Below, one piece after another: positions 7,898 through 17,475 of a stretch of 52,495 nucleotides of DNA. The notes under the pieces were generated by a model, which had not been told where the DNA came from, ran no database searches, and saw only the letters and a list, made by a program, of their open reading frames with translations. Numbering within the stretch: position 1 is the first letter of the stretch; each line of letters opens with the position of its first letter. Origin of the DNA: Atopobiaceae bacterium (GTDB taxonomy: Bacteria > Actinomycetota > Coriobacteriia > Coriobacteriales > Atopobiaceae); NCBI GenBank assembly GCA_017941705.1, contig JAGAVX010000111.1:1-52495 (forward strand). The letters run 5' to 3'. The position numbers were made by a program, and so were the translations under genes.

Positions 7898-9547
7898 ATG
7901 TTTTTCAACAAAAAGAAGCCTACTGCCGACCTGCGTGATGACGAGACCGAGGTCGTCCAAGAGACGCTCGATGTGGTCTCGTCGGATGCGCCTCTCGCAG
8001 AGCCAACCGATCCGATGGATGACGACGAGATCGGCGCACAGCTTGCGCTCAAGAACCTTGAGCGCCGGCGCGCCGAGAAGCAGCGCAAGAAGCGCCTGCG
8101 CCTGATTGCGGCTGCCGCGCTGGTGGGCGGCCTCGCGGCGGTGGCCCTTGGCATGCGATTCATCTCCGCGCAGGGGGCGGACGTGGAGTCCGAGCCTCAG
8201 ATCGCAGTGGTCGAGCGCGCCAACTTCGAGGACTCAATCACTAGCTCCGGTGCCCTGAAGGCGGGCAGCACCGTGATGGTGACGCCCGAGGTCGATGGCA
8301 TCATCGGTGCCGTCATGGTCTCGGAGGGGCAGCATGTCAACACCGGTGACGTGCTCTTCACGCTCAAGAACGAGAGCCTCGATCGGGCCGTCCGCGACGC
8401 CGCGCAGGGGGTGCAGACGGCACAACAGGGTGTCGACTCGGCACAGCAGGAGGTCAGCGCGGCCTACGCGGCGCGTGACGAGGTGTGGGACAGGTACTAC
8501 GAGCAGTTTGCCGAGGCCGACGCGCGACACAGCGAGTGGGAGGACGCCAGGAACAACTACGTCGATCGCCACTTTGAGTGGGAGCAGCTCAAGAGCTATG
8601 CGGACAGCCTCGCCTGCGGGGAGCCCAAGGATCCCGGCGCTGCGCCAAACGACGATCCGACCTCTGCCATCTATCAGGAATGGCAGCGCCTCAAGGATCA
8701 GTACTACATCGATCTCGAGAACTATCGTGCCTATCAGGACGCCCTCGCCGAGGTTCCCTCCGAGCCCCAGCCGGCAGGCGTTGAGCCTACCTATCCCGAG
8801 GCTCCGGCCGACGCCTCGCTCGTCTCGGCCATCCAGTCCGCCGAAAGCGCGGTCACTACTGCAAACGCGGCTTTGACCAAGGCCAACGAGGCCTATGACG
8901 AGGCCGTGAAGAACGCGGACAAGCGCACGGTCAAGGCTCCCTCGTCGGGCAACGTCGTGGCGGTGGGCGCCAAGGTCGGCGAATCCGTGGGAGGTGCCAC
9001 GGGCGGCACCACGACGGGAAGCACGTCGCGTGGATCGCTCGTGCAGATCTCCGACGTGAACTCGATGTCGGTGGACGTCGAGGTCAATGAGATCGACGTC
9101 CTCAACATCAGGAAGGGACAGCCCGCAACGGTGACGTTCTCGGCGGTTCCCGACGTCGAGTGCAACGCCGTGGTGACCGAGGTCGCCACGATCGCCACTG
9201 GTTCTGGCGGAGAGAGCGGCGGCACGGGCGGCGGTGTCGTGACCTTCCACGTGCGCCTCGTGATTGCCAATCCCGACCCCAAGCTGCGTGAGGGCATGAC
9301 CGCGACGGTCAAGATCCTCACCGCAAACGCAGACAACGCGCTGGTGGTCCCGGCGGCCGCCGTCACAGAGGGCGACATTGGCGCCACCGTCCAGGTGGTG
9401 ACCGGCGATGATCCCTTGCAGACGGAATCGCGGACGGTCAAGGTCTCCATGCGAAACTCCAGCCAGGCGGTCATCGAGGAGGGCCTGCAGGAGGGCGAGA
9501 AGGTGCTCGTGGGAGCCGCCTCCAACGACCTTGGCAGTGGGGTGTAG
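7898..9547 (+). CDS. MacA/HlyD-type membrane-fusion (adaptor) protein
   Basis: 549-residue extracytoplasmic adaptor for the ABC transporter encoded next. A charged cytoplasmic N terminus of about 65 residues is followed by one membrane anchor (about 67-90). A biotinyl-lipoyl-like segment comes next (AGSTVMVTPEVDGIIGAVMV), then a long Ala/Gln/Glu-rich helical hairpin (about 160-345) and beta-barrel domains containing EVNEIDVLNIRKGQPATV. Gly/Thr-rich linkers interrupt the second half. Monoderm homologues work with MacB-type permeases in export of peptides, antimicrobials or cell-wall-active compounds. The next gene starts within ten bases of its stop, so the three genes form an operon. Confidence 0.87.
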   Translation: MFFNKKKPTADLRDDETEVVQETLDVVSSDAPLAEPTDPMDDDEIGAQLALKNLERRRAEKQRKKRLRLIAAAALVGGLAAVALGMRFISAQGADVESEPQIAVVERANFEDSITSSGALKAGSTVMVTPEVDGIIGAVMVSEGQHVNTGDVLFTLKNESLDRAVRDAAQGVQTAQQGVDSAQQEVSAAYAARDEVWDRYYEQFAEADARHSEWEDARNNYVDRHFEWEQLKSYADSLACGEPKDPGAAPNDDPTSAIYQEWQRLKDQYYIDLENYRAYQDALAEVPSEPQPAGVEPTYPEAPADASLVSAIQSAESAVTTANAALTKANEAYDEAVKNADKRTVKAPSSGNVVAVGAKVGESVGGATGGTTTGSTSRGSLVQISDVNSMSVDVEVNEIDVLNIRKGQPATVTFSAVPDVECNAVVTEVATIATGSGGESGGTGGGVVTFHVRLVIANPDPKLREGMTATVKILTANADNALVVPAAAVTEGDIGATVQVVTGDDPLQTESRTVKVSMRNSSQAVIEEGLQEGEKVLVGAASNDLGSGV

Positions 9548-9556
9548 GTGGCCGCC

Positions 9557-10285
9557 ATGCTTCCGGTCATTGACATCCGCAACGTGCACCGCATATACGA
9601 GTCGGCGGCGGGCTACACCCATGCGCTCAAGGGGGTCTCGCTGCAGGTGAGCCGTGGTGAGTTCCTCTGCATCATGGGCCCGTCCGGATCGGGCAAGTCG
9701 ACCCTCATGAACACGCTCGGATGCCTCGACACGCCTACGTCGGGCACGTTCAAGCTCGAGGGAGTCGACGTTTCGACGCTTGACGACGACGAGCTCGCCG
9801 AGCTGCGCGCCACACGCCTGGGCTTCGTGTTCCAGTCCTTCAACCTGTTGCCCCGCGCGACGGTCCTGCGCAACGTGATGCTGCCGCTCATCTACTCCGA
9901 CTGCCCGGTCAGGGAGCGCGAGGAGCGTGCCGTCAGGGCGCTGCAGGCCGTCTCGCTCCCCGAGGCGTACTACGACCATCGCTCCAACGAGCTCTCAGGT
10001 GGTCAGATGCAGCGAGTCGCCATTGCCCGCGCGCTGGTCAACGACCCTGCCGTCATCCTGGCGGACGAACCAACGGGCAACCTCGACTCGGCGACGGGCG
10101 AGATGGTGCTCAAGACCTTCAGGCGCCTGCGTAGCGAGGGCAAGACCATCGTGCTGATCACGCACGACCCGGATGTGGCTGCCTGGGCCGACCGCACGGT
10201 GCACATTCGTGACGGCAAGCTGCTCACCGACGAGCAGGAGCGTGCCCTTGTCGCGGCAGACCATACGATCAGGAGCTCGACATGA
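9557..10285 (+). CDS. MacB-type ABC transporter ATP-binding protein
   Basis: Nucleotide-binding subunit of 242 residues. Walker A is GPSGSGKST (about 42-50), the Q-loop is [11 protein letters not shown], the signature is [15 protein letters not shown] (about 146) and Walker B is [13 protein letters not shown], with the switch histidine in LITHDPDVA. The GTG at 9548 is an alternative in-frame start; ATG at 9557 is preferred because AGGTGG lies five bases before it. The 3' end overlaps the permease start by four bases (ATGA). The NLDSATGE extension after Walker B is typical of the LolD/MacB/FtsE group. Confidence 0.93.
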   Translation: MLPVIDIRNVHRIYESAAGYTHALKGVSLQVSRGEFLCIMGPSGSGKSTLMNTLGCLDTPTSGTFKLEGVDVSTLDDDELAELRATRLGFVFQSFNLLPRATVLRNVMLPLIYSDCPVREREERAVRALQAVSLPEAYYDHRSNELSGGQMQRVAIARALVNDPAVILADEPTGNLDSATGEMVLKTFRRLRSEGKTIVLITHDPDVAAWADRTVHIRDGKLLTDEQERALVAADHTIRSST

Positions 10286-11502
10286 GGATGAGAGACCTTG
10301 CATACGAGACCGCCTCTGCGCTCGATGCCAATCGGGGGCGCAGCCTGCTGACCGTGCTGGGGATCGTCATCGGCATCTCCGCGGTCATCGCAATGACAGC
10401 CCTCATCGGTGGAATCAAGCAGTCCCTCGTGGGCGAGCTGGGTCTCAACCAGGCACGCCTGGTCAACATCTACCTTTATCTCGACCGCTCGGTCACCCTC
10501 GACGACGCGCACGCCCTGACGCAGATGATGCCGGAGTACGAGGCCGTCGCGCCGATCACCTATGCGAGTGCGAAGACCACGTCCGAGACCAAGAGCTTCG
10601 ACGCGTCGGTGGTAGGCACGGAGCCCGTCTACTTTCACGTGATGGGCCTCAAGTTCCTGCAGGGGGAGAACTTTACGGAGCAGGACGAGAGCGACGGCGC
10701 CTTGGTGGCCGTGCTTGACCAGGGCGCGGTCAGAAACCTGTATGGCAAGCATGACGAGCAGGTGGTGGGCAAGACCGTGCAGATCGGCAGCGTCTCCTAC
10801 CGTGTGGTGGGCGTGATCGAGTCCGACATGGGAGGGAGCGGGGACAGCGGCACCGCGTACATCCCGTTCTCGACCTGCGCGGCGCGCCTGAGCGGCAGCT
10901 GGGACGTCAGCGGCATGGTCGGCCTCGCGAGCGAGGACACCGACATCACGAAGATCGTCGACACCACCAAGCACAAGATACAGACCTACTACAACGTGGA
11001 CGACGAAGCAATCGAGGACGGCACCTACATCTACACCATGCAGTCCGTCATTGACGAGCTCGATACCATGATGGGGGCGTTCCAGCTCATCATGACGGCG
11101 GTGGCGAGCATATCGCTGCTGGTCGGCGGCATTGGCATCATGAACATGATGCTCACCAACGTGACCGAGCGCATCCGCGAGATCGGCCTGCGCAAGGCGT
11201 TGGGCGCCCGGAGCTCCGACATCACCAAGCAGTTCCTGCTCGAGTCGGTGTGCCTGTGCCTCGCGGGCGGAGTCATCGGCATCCTGCTGGGGTATCTGGG
11301 GGCATACGCCCTGGCTGCGCTCGCAGGCGGGACGATGGCGTCGGGCCTGGGTTTGGGTGACACGACCATCACGCCTGCCATCGACATCCATGCTGTCGTG
11401 ATGGCCACGGGCATCTGCGTCCTCATCGGCGTGCTCTTTGGCTACTATCCCGCTCGCCGAGCGGCCAGGCTCGACCCGGTCGAGTCCCTGCACTACCAGT
11501 AG
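10282..11502 (+). CDS. MacB-type ABC transporter permease
   Basis: 406-residue permease with the FtsX/MacB layout. One membrane segment near residues 20-42 is followed by an extracytoplasmic MacB-PCD domain of about 220 residues. Three further segments fill the C-terminal third, with the conserved cytoplasmic loop [11 protein letters not shown]. The 3' end ([12 protein letters not shown]) is typical of the family. With the preceding ATPase and adaptor it forms a complete tripartite exporter; the substrate is unknown. Confidence 0.92.
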   Translation: MRMRDLAYETASALDANRGRSLLTVLGIVIGISAVIAMTALIGGIKQSLVGELGLNQARLVNIYLYLDRSVTLDDAHALTQMMPEYEAVAPITYASAKTTSETKSFDASVVGTEPVYFHVMGLKFLQGENFTEQDESDGALVAVLDQGAVRNLYGKHDEQVVGKTVQIGSVSYRVVGVIESDMGGSGDSGTAYIPFSTCAARLSGSWDVSGMVGLASEDTDITKIVDTTKHKIQTYYNVDDEAIEDGTYIYTMQSVIDELDTMMGAFQLIMTAVASISLLVGGIGIMNMMLTNVTERIREIGLRKALGARSSDITKQFLLESVCLCLAGGVIGILLGYLGAYALAALAGGTMASGLGLGDTTITPAIDIHAVVMATGICVLIGVLFGYYPARRAARLDPVESLHYQ

Positions 11503-11550
11503 AGGTGGATGTGCCGCAGGGACAGCTCCCACGGCATGCCCTTAGTCCAG

Positions 11551-11590
11551 ACCAAAAAGGGGTGCCCCCACACTGTGAGGGCACCCCTTG
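11551..11590 (-). terminator. Terminator of the 101-residue gene
   Basis: AAGGGGTGCCC (11557-11567) pairs with 11579-11589. On the minus strand the stem is followed by TTTTTGG. On the plus strand it can also stop readthrough from the ABC operon, but the U-tract there is poor. Confidence 0.8.
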
Positions 11591-11610
11591 CCTAACAAAT
11601 GAATGCGCTG

Positions 11611-11916
11611 CTACTCGCTCTTGCCGCTCTCGGAGGCGTAGAAGGTAGCGTGATCGAACTCTTCCTGGATGGTCTTGCCGTGAATGAACGGAAGGGAGAG
11701 GAACTCGTCAACGGTGGGAACCAGCGGACTGCAGTCAACAAAGTGGTTCTTATGGTTGCGACGGCTGGTGTCCTGTGCGCGCCAAGCCTCGAAGTTGCAG
11801 TCGGTCAGGTAATAGACGTTGTTGTCGACCTTCATGTAGACAGAGTGGTTGACGTGCAGGTACTCTGCCAGCTGATCGTAGGAGATGTCGAGAGCCTCCG
11901 TTGCCTTCTTGCCCAT
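11611..11916 (-). CDS. Conserved-looking hypothetical protein (101 aa)
   Basis: ATG at 11916 follows AGAGAAAGGA on the minus strand and the frame ends just before an intrinsic terminator. The protein begins MGKKATEALDISYDQLAEYL and is acidic overall, rich in aromatic residues and histidine (NHSVYMKVDNNVYYLTDCNF, FIHGKTIQEEFDHATFY). No signal peptide or membrane segment is visible, so it should be cytoplasmic. The even composition and strong translation signals argue for a real, well-expressed gene. I do not recognise a family. It is monocistronic. Confidence 0.8.
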   Translation of the reverse strand: MGKKATEALDISYDQLAEYLHVNHSVYMKVDNNVYYLTDCNFEAWRAQDTSRRNHKNHFVDCSPLVPTVDEFLSLPFIHGKTIQEEFDHATFYASESGKSE

Positions 11917-12288
11917 AACGAGTCCTTTCTCTTAAGGTTTGAAACCTCATGCATAGATGATACCCGCCGAGCGCACGCGCCGCCATGGGGCATGTGGCCC
12001 ATTAGGCAAGCGGTCTTGCCCCTCCCGGCACGCCGACTTGCCCGGCGGCACCATCCATTTTTCAAAGCGGACTTAGATTGTAGTACGACGATGGGCTTTC
12101 GTTGGCGATGCATGTTGTAAGTCGCATATCCCGCGCATGCCGCTTGGGGTCCAAGGCGACTGGAGGGCGCGCTCCGCTCGATAGGCCGCTTTGTGCACCT
12201 GCGTAACGAGCGGAATAAGAAAGCTGTCGGAAAGGGGTGGGTCTGCTACGATTTTGGATGTTCTACAACATCAACTGGAGTGGGGGCG
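11917..12288. other. Divergent intergenic region without a gene
   Basis: These 372 bases separate the 101-residue gene from the DUF5648 lipoprotein gene. They contain the Shine-Dalgarno and promoter region of each, including TGC-TACGAT at 12244-12252. No RNA gene, repeat array or protein with a ribosome binding site could be found. Confidence 0.5.
12244..12252 (+). promoter_or_regulatory. Extended -10 promoter of the DUF5648 lipoprotein
   Basis: TGC precedes TACGAT (12247-12252). A weak CTGTCG at 12224-12229 sits 17 bases upstream in the -35 position. Confidence 0.45.
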
Positions 12289-12876
12289 ATGCATATGCGT
12301 AAGGTGATCAAGGGTTTGACAGCTGTGGCATTGATGGTGGTGCTCGCCGGATGCAAGGTCCCGGGCCTCCCCGAGGGCATGCCGAGCATCCCGGAGGACA
12401 TCCCGTTTATCGGCGACAACGCCGCCTCGGATGACGCCGGGCAGGCCGCAGAGGCTGCGGGGACCGTCGAGGTGTACCGTCTGTACAATCCCGTGACGGG
12501 CGAGCATTTCTACACCACCAGCACGGTCGAGCGCGATGCGCTCATCGCCGCCTCATGGAATGACGAGGGCCTGGGTTGGATCGCGCCTGCCACCTCGGAT
12601 ATTCCGGTCTATCGCCTCTCCAACCCCAACACCGGCGAGCATCACTTCACCATGAACGCCATCGAACGCGACTCGCTTGTCGCCGGCGGCTGGGCCGACG
12701 AGGGCATCGGCTGGTACAGCGATCCCAACCAGACCGTTCCCCTGCTGCGCGAGTACAATCCCAGCGCCATTACCGGCAGCCATAACTACACGTCGAACGT
12801 CGAAGAGCACAACAGCCTGATTGCCAATGGCTGGGTCGACGAGGGCATCGGCTGGTATGCCGTGAGCGCAGGATAG
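12289..12876 (+). CDS. DUF5648-repeat lipoprotein
   Basis: 195-residue exported lipoprotein. The signal peptide ends in a lipobox, VLAGC, with the lipidated cysteine at residue 22. A Pro/Asp-rich linker leads to three consecutive repeats of about 40-45 residues. Each follows the pattern VYRLYNPxTGEHFYTT-ERDxLIAxxWxDEGIGW, the hallmark of the DUF5648 domain; the third copy is slightly diverged. These repeats are found in surface proteins of Gram-positive bacteria, often with cell-wall hydrolases or adhesins, and their ligand is unknown to me. ATG at 12289 follows GGAGTGGGGG; the upstream in-frame start at 12193 would destroy the signal peptide. A terminator follows directly. Confidence 0.85.
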   Translation: MHMRKVIKGLTAVALMVVLAGCKVPGLPEGMPSIPEDIPFIGDNAASDDAGQAAEAAGTVEVYRLYNPVTGEHFYTTSTVERDALIAASWNDEGLGWIAPATSDIPVYRLSNPNTGEHHFTMNAIERDSLVAGGWADEGIGWYSDPNQTVPLLREYNPSAITGSHNYTSNVEEHNSLIANGWVDEGIGWYAVSAG

Positions 12877-12905
12877 TCTCGGCGCCCAAAGGGCGCAATG
12901 CTCGA

Positions 12906-12938
12906 CGGGGGCAGGCTTGTGCGGCCTGCCCCCGTTTT
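12906..12938 (+). terminator. Terminator of the DUF5648 lipoprotein
   Basis: The stem CGGGGGCAGGC (12906-12916) pairs with 12924-12934 and is followed by TTTT. It also separates this gene from the convergent HAD gene. Confidence 0.9.
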
Positions 12939-12971
12939 ACCTGCAGCTTCTTGGCTCTGTTCCTTCAGGGG

Positions 12972-13622
12972 CTATGCCAGCAGCAGTCGCTCGAGCTCGT
13001 TGGTGGTGTCCGCCATCACCGTGGCGCCGGCGCGCACCAGCTCGTCGACGCTCCTAAAGCCCCAGGTCACGACGATGCAGTCGCAGCCGACGTTTTGCGC
13101 GGTGGCCACGTCGACCTCCGAGTCGCCCACGTACACGATGTCGCCTGCCGCCACGTGCAGCTGCTCCATGACGGCAAGCACGGTGTCCGGGGCAGGCTTG
13201 CGCCTCACGCCCTCTCGCTCGCCGGCCACCGCCTCAAAGCTGCCGGGGAAGTAGTGTGCCATCAGGTCCTGCACGGCGGCATCGCCCTTGTTGGATACGA
13301 CTGCAAGCGGCATGCCCGCTGCCCTCAGGTGCTCGAGAAGTTCGGGGATTCCCTCGTAGGGACCGGTGTGGTCCTGGTCATGGGCAAGGTAGTAGGTGTT
13401 GAAGTCACGCAGGACCTGCTCCTGGGCCGCGTCGGGCGTCCCCTCGGGCGATGCCAGCCGTGCCAGTCGCCGATACCCGTTGCCCACGAAGCTGCGCACC
13501 TCCTCCTTCGTGCGCGCCGGAAACCCGTTGGCCGCCAGCGCGTGGTTGGTGGCGAGGTGCAGGTCCTCGAGGGTGTCGAGCAGGGTTCCGTCCAGATCAA
13601 AGACCACGGCTTTGTAACGCAT
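12972..13622 (-). CDS. HAD-family phosphatase (phosphoglycolate phosphatase-like)
   Basis: 216-residue haloacid-dehalogenase hydrolase. Motif I is DLDGTLLDT, with nucleophile Asp9 and acid/base Asp11. Motif II is VVSNKGD, the lysine of motif III is in RRKPAPDT, and motif IV is VGDSEVD. The helical cap (about 16-80) matches the Gph/PpaX subclass, so phosphoglycolate, pyrophosphate or a sugar phosphate are candidate substrates. The start at 13622 follows AAGGACGG on the minus strand. The frame remains open far upstream of it, but that sequence is antisense to the CapA gene and is not coding. Confidence 0.88.
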   Translation of the reverse strand: MRYKAVVFDLDGTLLDTLEDLHLATNHALAANGFPARTKEEVRSFVGNGYRRLARLASPEGTPDAAQEQVLRDFNTYYLAHDQDHTGPYEGIPELLEHLRAAGMPLAVVSNKGDAAVQDLMAHYFPGSFEAVAGEREGVRRKPAPDTVLAVMEQLHVAAGDIVYVGDSEVDVATAQNVGCDCIVVTWGFRSVDELVRAGATVMADTTNELERLLLA

Positions 13623-13706
13623 TGGTATCCGTCCTTGTGTGTTGGTCCCGGAAGCGGGAAATCTTTTGCCGCCTGAGCGTATCATGAGCGCTGAAGGAGG
13701 TTGCCC

Positions 13707-15050
13707 ATGAGCGAGAACTACCCCAAAGATGACAGACAGGCACATGAGGAGCCCGGTGGGGCACGCCACAGGCTGGGTGTGCTCATGCTGGCGCTTGCCC
13801 TGGCACTTGCCGTCGTCTCGGCAGTGGCGCTTGCGACGCTGACCGGCAAAGGCGGGCCAAAGCAGGCCTCGACGAAGGAGGTTGCCTCTAGCCAGCAGTC
13901 CGCTCCGCTCGAAGCTGTCGATGAGCCGGCGCCCGAACCCGAGCCTGCCCCGCCCGAGCCCCCGCATGTCGAGCCGGTCTCGGTCCGCCTCATGATGATC
14001 GGCGACATCCTCATGCACATGGGCGTCATAGGCAGCGGGAACATGGAGGACGGTTCCCTCAACTACGATCACCTCTTTGCGCACATCGCCGACGACGTGC
14101 GGGAGGCAGACGTCGCGGTGGTCAACCAGGAGACCATCTTGGGCGGCTACAACTGGCCTTTCTCGGGGTACCCGGCATTCAACAGCCCGCAGGAGGTGGG
14201 TGACGCCGAGGCTGCGGTGGGGTTCGACGTGATCCTGCGTGCGACCAATCACACCTTTGACATGGGGTATGCGGGTGTCTCGTCCGAGCTTGCCTTTTGG
14301 GCGAACAACCATCCCGAGATGGCGGTCATTGGGGCGGCCGACCCGGACGGCGACGGCATCGCCCCGGCGGGTGGCACGTCTCCGGCCGGCCCCTACGTCT
14401 TTGAGAAGGATGGCTTCCGCATTGCCCTGCTCAACTATACGGCCGTGCTGAACGCAAACGTCGACCCCTCCTATGACGAGCAGGTCATGGGCATCATGAG
14501 CGAGGACCGCATCAGGGTCGACGTCGAAGCGGCGCACGAGCAGGCGGACATCGTGGTGGTCTTCGCGCATTGGGGCGAGGAGTACCAGACCTCTCCGGTC
14601 GAGAGCGAGTACTACTGGGCGAGCGTCTTCCAGGATGCTGGGGTCGACGTGGTCATCGGCGGGCATCCCCACGTGATCCAGCCCGTCGAGGTCCTGGGCG
14701 AGGGGGATGACCGCATGCTGGTGTTCTGGTCGGTAGGCAACTTCGTGTCGACGCAGAACGACGCACGCAACATGCTGGGCGGCATGGCCAAGGTCGACTT
14801 CGTGAAGGACGATGATGGTGCCCGCGTGACATCGTACGAGTTCATCCCCACAGTCACCCAGAAGGAGCCCTACACCACCAACATGACGACCTACAAGCTC
14901 CCTGACTACAACGACGACCTGGCGGCGCAGAGCACGGTGAGCAGCTGGGCAGGGGAGGGCGGTACGGCCGGCTGGTACTACGACTACTGCGCGGGAGTGC
15001 TCGGCGACGCCTTTGACTGGGACACGGCGACGGTCCACGGCTCGCTGTAG
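13707..15050 (+). CDS. CapA-family protein (paralogue 1)
   Basis: 447 residues: a short charged cytoplasmic N terminus, one membrane anchor (about 18-42), a Pro/Glu-rich linker, then a CapA/PgsA-like calcineurin-fold domain (about 90-390). Conserved metal-site blocks are GDILMH, VNQETILGG, ATNHTFDMGYAG, FAHWGEEYQ and GGHPHVIQPVEV, ending in FWSVGNF. CapA proteins take part in poly-gamma-glutamate or other capsule-like polymer formation; here no CapB or CapC gene is near, so the role is open. A strong AAGGAGG lies six bases before the ATG. The next gene but one (17476) is a paralogue. Confidence 0.87.
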   Translation: MSENYPKDDRQAHEEPGGARHRLGVLMLALALALAVVSAVALATLTGKGGPKQASTKEVASSQQSAPLEAVDEPAPEPEPAPPEPPHVEPVSVRLMMIGDILMHMGVIGSGNMEDGSLNYDHLFAHIADDVREADVAVVNQETILGGYNWPFSGYPAFNSPQEVGDAEAAVGFDVILRATNHTFDMGYAGVSSELAFWANNHPEMAVIGAADPDGDGIAPAGGTSPAGPYVFEKDGFRIALLNYTAVLNANVDPSYDEQVMGIMSEDRIRVDVEAAHEQADIVVVFAHWGEEYQTSPVESEYYWASVFQDAGVDVVIGGHPHVIQPVEVLGEGDDRMLVFWSVGNFVSTQNDARNMLGGMAKVDFVKDDDGARVTSYEFIPTVTQKEPYTTNMTTYKLPDYNDDLAAQSTVSSWAGEGGTAGWYYDYCAGVLGDAFDWDTATVHGSL

Positions 15051-15227
15051 GCCACGCTCTGTGTTCATGGCGTTGGGGCATCAAACTTGTTGCCTTTGGC
15101 ATGCGTGGGGCGAGCCCTCTCGTAGTACAATCGCCTATCGTGTGCGCACGCCGTCTACGTGCGCGCCGCGTCTGGTGAGAATCCGCCCGTACCGACACGG
15201 GGCGGACATGACGAGAGGATCTAACGC

Positions 15228-16994
15228 ATGAGCTTTTCCCTGCATACCCATACCTGCGGTGAGCTGCGCAGCGACAACATCGGCGAGAAGGTCACGCTTA
15301 CGGGCTGGGTCTGGCGCCGCCGCGACTTTGGTGGCCTCATCTTCATCGACCTGCGCGACCGTGAGGGCCTGACCCAGGTGTTCCTCGACCCCGACCTGTG
15401 CGATGCCGAGACCTTCGCCACGGCCGAGACGGTTCGTCCCGAGTGGCCCGTCCTCGTCGAGGGCGAGGTGCGCCATCGCATCGAGGGGCAGACCAACCAC
15501 AACCTCGCGACCGGCGAGATCGAGGTGCTCGTCTCGAGGATCGAGGTCCTCAACACCTCCCAGACGCCTCCGTTCCAGATAGAGGACCACATCGAGACCA
15601 GCGAGGATCTGCGCCTGAGGTATCGCTACCTCGACATCCGTCGCCCCAAGATGATGGCCAACCTGCGCCTGCGTTCCGACTTCACCTTTGCCATCCGTCA
15701 GGCGCTGCACGACCGCGCCTTCATGGAGGTCGAGACGCCGGCGCTGTTCAAGTCCACGCCCGAGGGCGCTCGTGACTTCCTGGTGCCCAGCCGCACCCAG
15801 CCGGGTCACTTCTACGCCCTGCCGCAGAGCCCGCAGCTCCTCAAGCAGCTGCTGATGGTGGGCGGCGTCGAGCGCTACTACCAGGTCGCGAAGTGCTTCC
15901 GCGACGAGGACCTGCGCGCCGACCGCCAGCCCGAGTTCACGCAGGTGGACATCGAGATGAGCTTCGTCGATCAGGATGACGTGATGGGCGCCCTCGAGGA
16001 TGTGCTGCGCGACGCCTTCGGTAAGGTCGGCGTCGACATGCAGCTGCCGCTCCGCCGCATCTCGTACTGGGATGCGATGGACACCTATGGTGCCGACAAG
16101 CCTGACACCCGCATCGGCATGGAGCTTCATGACGTCACGGACGTCTTCGCCGAGTCGGGATTCAAGCTCTTTGCCTCGGCCGTTGCCACCGAGGGCCAAT
16201 ATGTCAAGGCGATCTGCGCGCCGGGAGCCGGCGTGTGGGGTCGCTCCAAGATCGACAAGCTTGCCAACGTCGCCGCCACCTTTGGTGCCAAGGGCCTTGC
16301 GTGGGTCGCCCTCAAGGCGGATGGCTCGGTCCAGAGCCCCATTGCCAAGTTCCTCTCCGAGGGCGAGATCGATGCGCTCAAGGAGGCGATGGGTGCCAAC
16401 CCCGGCGACCTCATCCTGTTTGCCGTGGGCGAGCGACTCGCCACCGACGAGATCCTGGGCGGCATGCGTGTGCACATGGCCAACGTGCTCGACGTGCCGC
16501 GTGAGGGACACGACTTCCTGTGGGTCGTGAACTTCCCGCTGTTCCACTGGGACGAGGAGCGTCAGGCGTACGCTGCCGAGCACCAGCCCTTCACCCAGCC
16601 CATCGAGTCCGAGATCGACCGTCTTGACAGCGACCCCCTGTCCATTGGCTCGTATACCTACGACTTTGTCATGGATGGCTTCGAGGCAGGCGGAGGTGGC
16701 ATGCGTATCCACAACGCCGACCTGCAGATGCGCATCCTCAGGATGCTGGGCTTCACCGAGGAGCGCGCGCAGGAGCAGTTTGGCTTCCTGCTCGAGGCGC
16801 TCAAGTTTGGCGCGCCCCCGATGGGCGGCTTTGCCCTGGGCCTCGACCGCGTGTGCATGCTGCTGGCGGGCGCGGATTCCATCCGCGAGGTCATGGCGTT
16901 CCCCAAGACCTCGAGCGGTTCGGACCTGATGAGCGCGGCCCCGAGCGAGGTGACCGACGCCCAGCTCCAGGAGGTCTCGCTGAGGCTTCTGTAA
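15228..16994 (+). CDS. aspS: Aspartyl-tRNA synthetase
   Basis: Class IIb synthetase of 588 residues, the usual bacterial length with the extra GAD insertion domain. The N-terminal OB fold (residues 1-110) binds the anticodon (GWVWRRRDFGG). The flexible loop and motif 2 read FRDEDLRADRQPEFTQVD, and motif 3 reads FGAPPMGGFALGLDRVCM. The start at 15228 follows GAGAGGATC. A TACAAT -10-like box occurs at 15126-15131, implying a leader of about 90 bases. No T-box signature is seen in it. The gene ends at a palindromic terminator. Confidence 0.97.
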   Translation: MSFSLHTHTCGELRSDNIGEKVTLTGWVWRRRDFGGLIFIDLRDREGLTQVFLDPDLCDAETFATAETVRPEWPVLVEGEVRHRIEGQTNHNLATGEIEVLVSRIEVLNTSQTPPFQIEDHIETSEDLRLRYRYLDIRRPKMMANLRLRSDFTFAIRQALHDRAFMEVETPALFKSTPEGARDFLVPSRTQPGHFYALPQSPQLLKQLLMVGGVERYYQVAKCFRDEDLRADRQPEFTQVDIEMSFVDQDDVMGALEDVLRDAFGKVGVDMQLPLRRISYWDAMDTYGADKPDTRIGMELHDVTDVFAESGFKLFASAVATEGQYVKAICAPGAGVWGRSKIDKLANVAATFGAKGLAWVALKADGSVQSPIAKFLSEGEIDALKEAMGANPGDLILFAVGERLATDEILGGMRVHMANVLDVPREGHDFLWVVNFPLFHWDEERQAYAAEHQPFTQPIESEIDRLDSDPLSIGSYTYDFVMDGFEAGGGGMRIHNADLQMRILRMLGFTEERAQEQFGFLLEALKFGAPPMGGFALGLDRVCMLLAGADSIREVMAFPKTSSGSDLMSAAPSEVTDAQLQEVSLRLL

Positions 16995-17030
16995 GCTCGG
17001 GCGCAGACGCTCCATGATATGGATTGCACT

Positions 17031-17062
17031 GCCACGGGAGAGGCCTCTCCCGTGGCGGTTGT
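17031..17062 (+). terminator. Palindromic terminator of aspS
   Basis: A perfect 26-base palindrome (GCCACGGGAGAGG at 17031-17043 and its complement at 17044-17056) is followed by GGTTGTCTT, a modest U-rich tail. Confidence 0.65.
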
Positions 17063-17099
17063 CTTGACGGGCGTCTTTGTTAGGCGGGATTGCGTTGGC

Positions 17100-17285
17100 A
17101 CTATGGACGCTCATGCGCGCAAAGTTGCGTGTTTACCGTACACAGTGTTCAACTATGGACGCCAGTAACGAGAAATCGGGCCGCAGAGGGCTCGTTTTTC
17201 GTCTACGGCGTACACAGTGGCCAACTGTGGACGTCAACGGATGCAAAGTCACGTTCTCAGCGTACATAGTGCCCTGCTCCGCACT
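17100..17285. repeat. Second family of palindrome array
   Basis: Within the gene-free stretch 16995-17475, half-sites CGTACACAGT and ACTATGGACG pair around a 5-bp spacer at 17137-17161 and 17209-17233. A degraded pair lies at 17261-17285 and a lone half-site at 17100-17109. Between consecutive palindromes there is a longer interior with a terminator-like stem (about 17169-17201, ending CTCGTTTTTCG). Sequence differs from the arrays at 183-467 and 24636-25123, but the layout is the same. From 17286 to 17475 I see only a probable promoter region for the next gene. Confidence 0.75.
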
Positions 17286-17475
17286 CTGGTGACAAAACGT
17301 GGTCCAACGAAGCGCCATGTCGCATACAGCCTGCTGATGTCACGCCTCTCGACAGATTGCAGGGAATCTGACCTACTACCCGGCGTGCCGCACTATCCTT
17401 AAATCGATATGGATGTAACGTGGTGCGGCCCATCGGGCTGGTCGTGCACCAGCGCCTGTGGCTGCAGGGGGATCG

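Noticed and set aside
12972..15068. A 698-codon minus-strand frame spanning the HAD gene and the CapA gene
   Set aside because: Only its last 216 codons, from 13622, form a protein; the rest is antisense to CapA and shows no domain or ribosome site.
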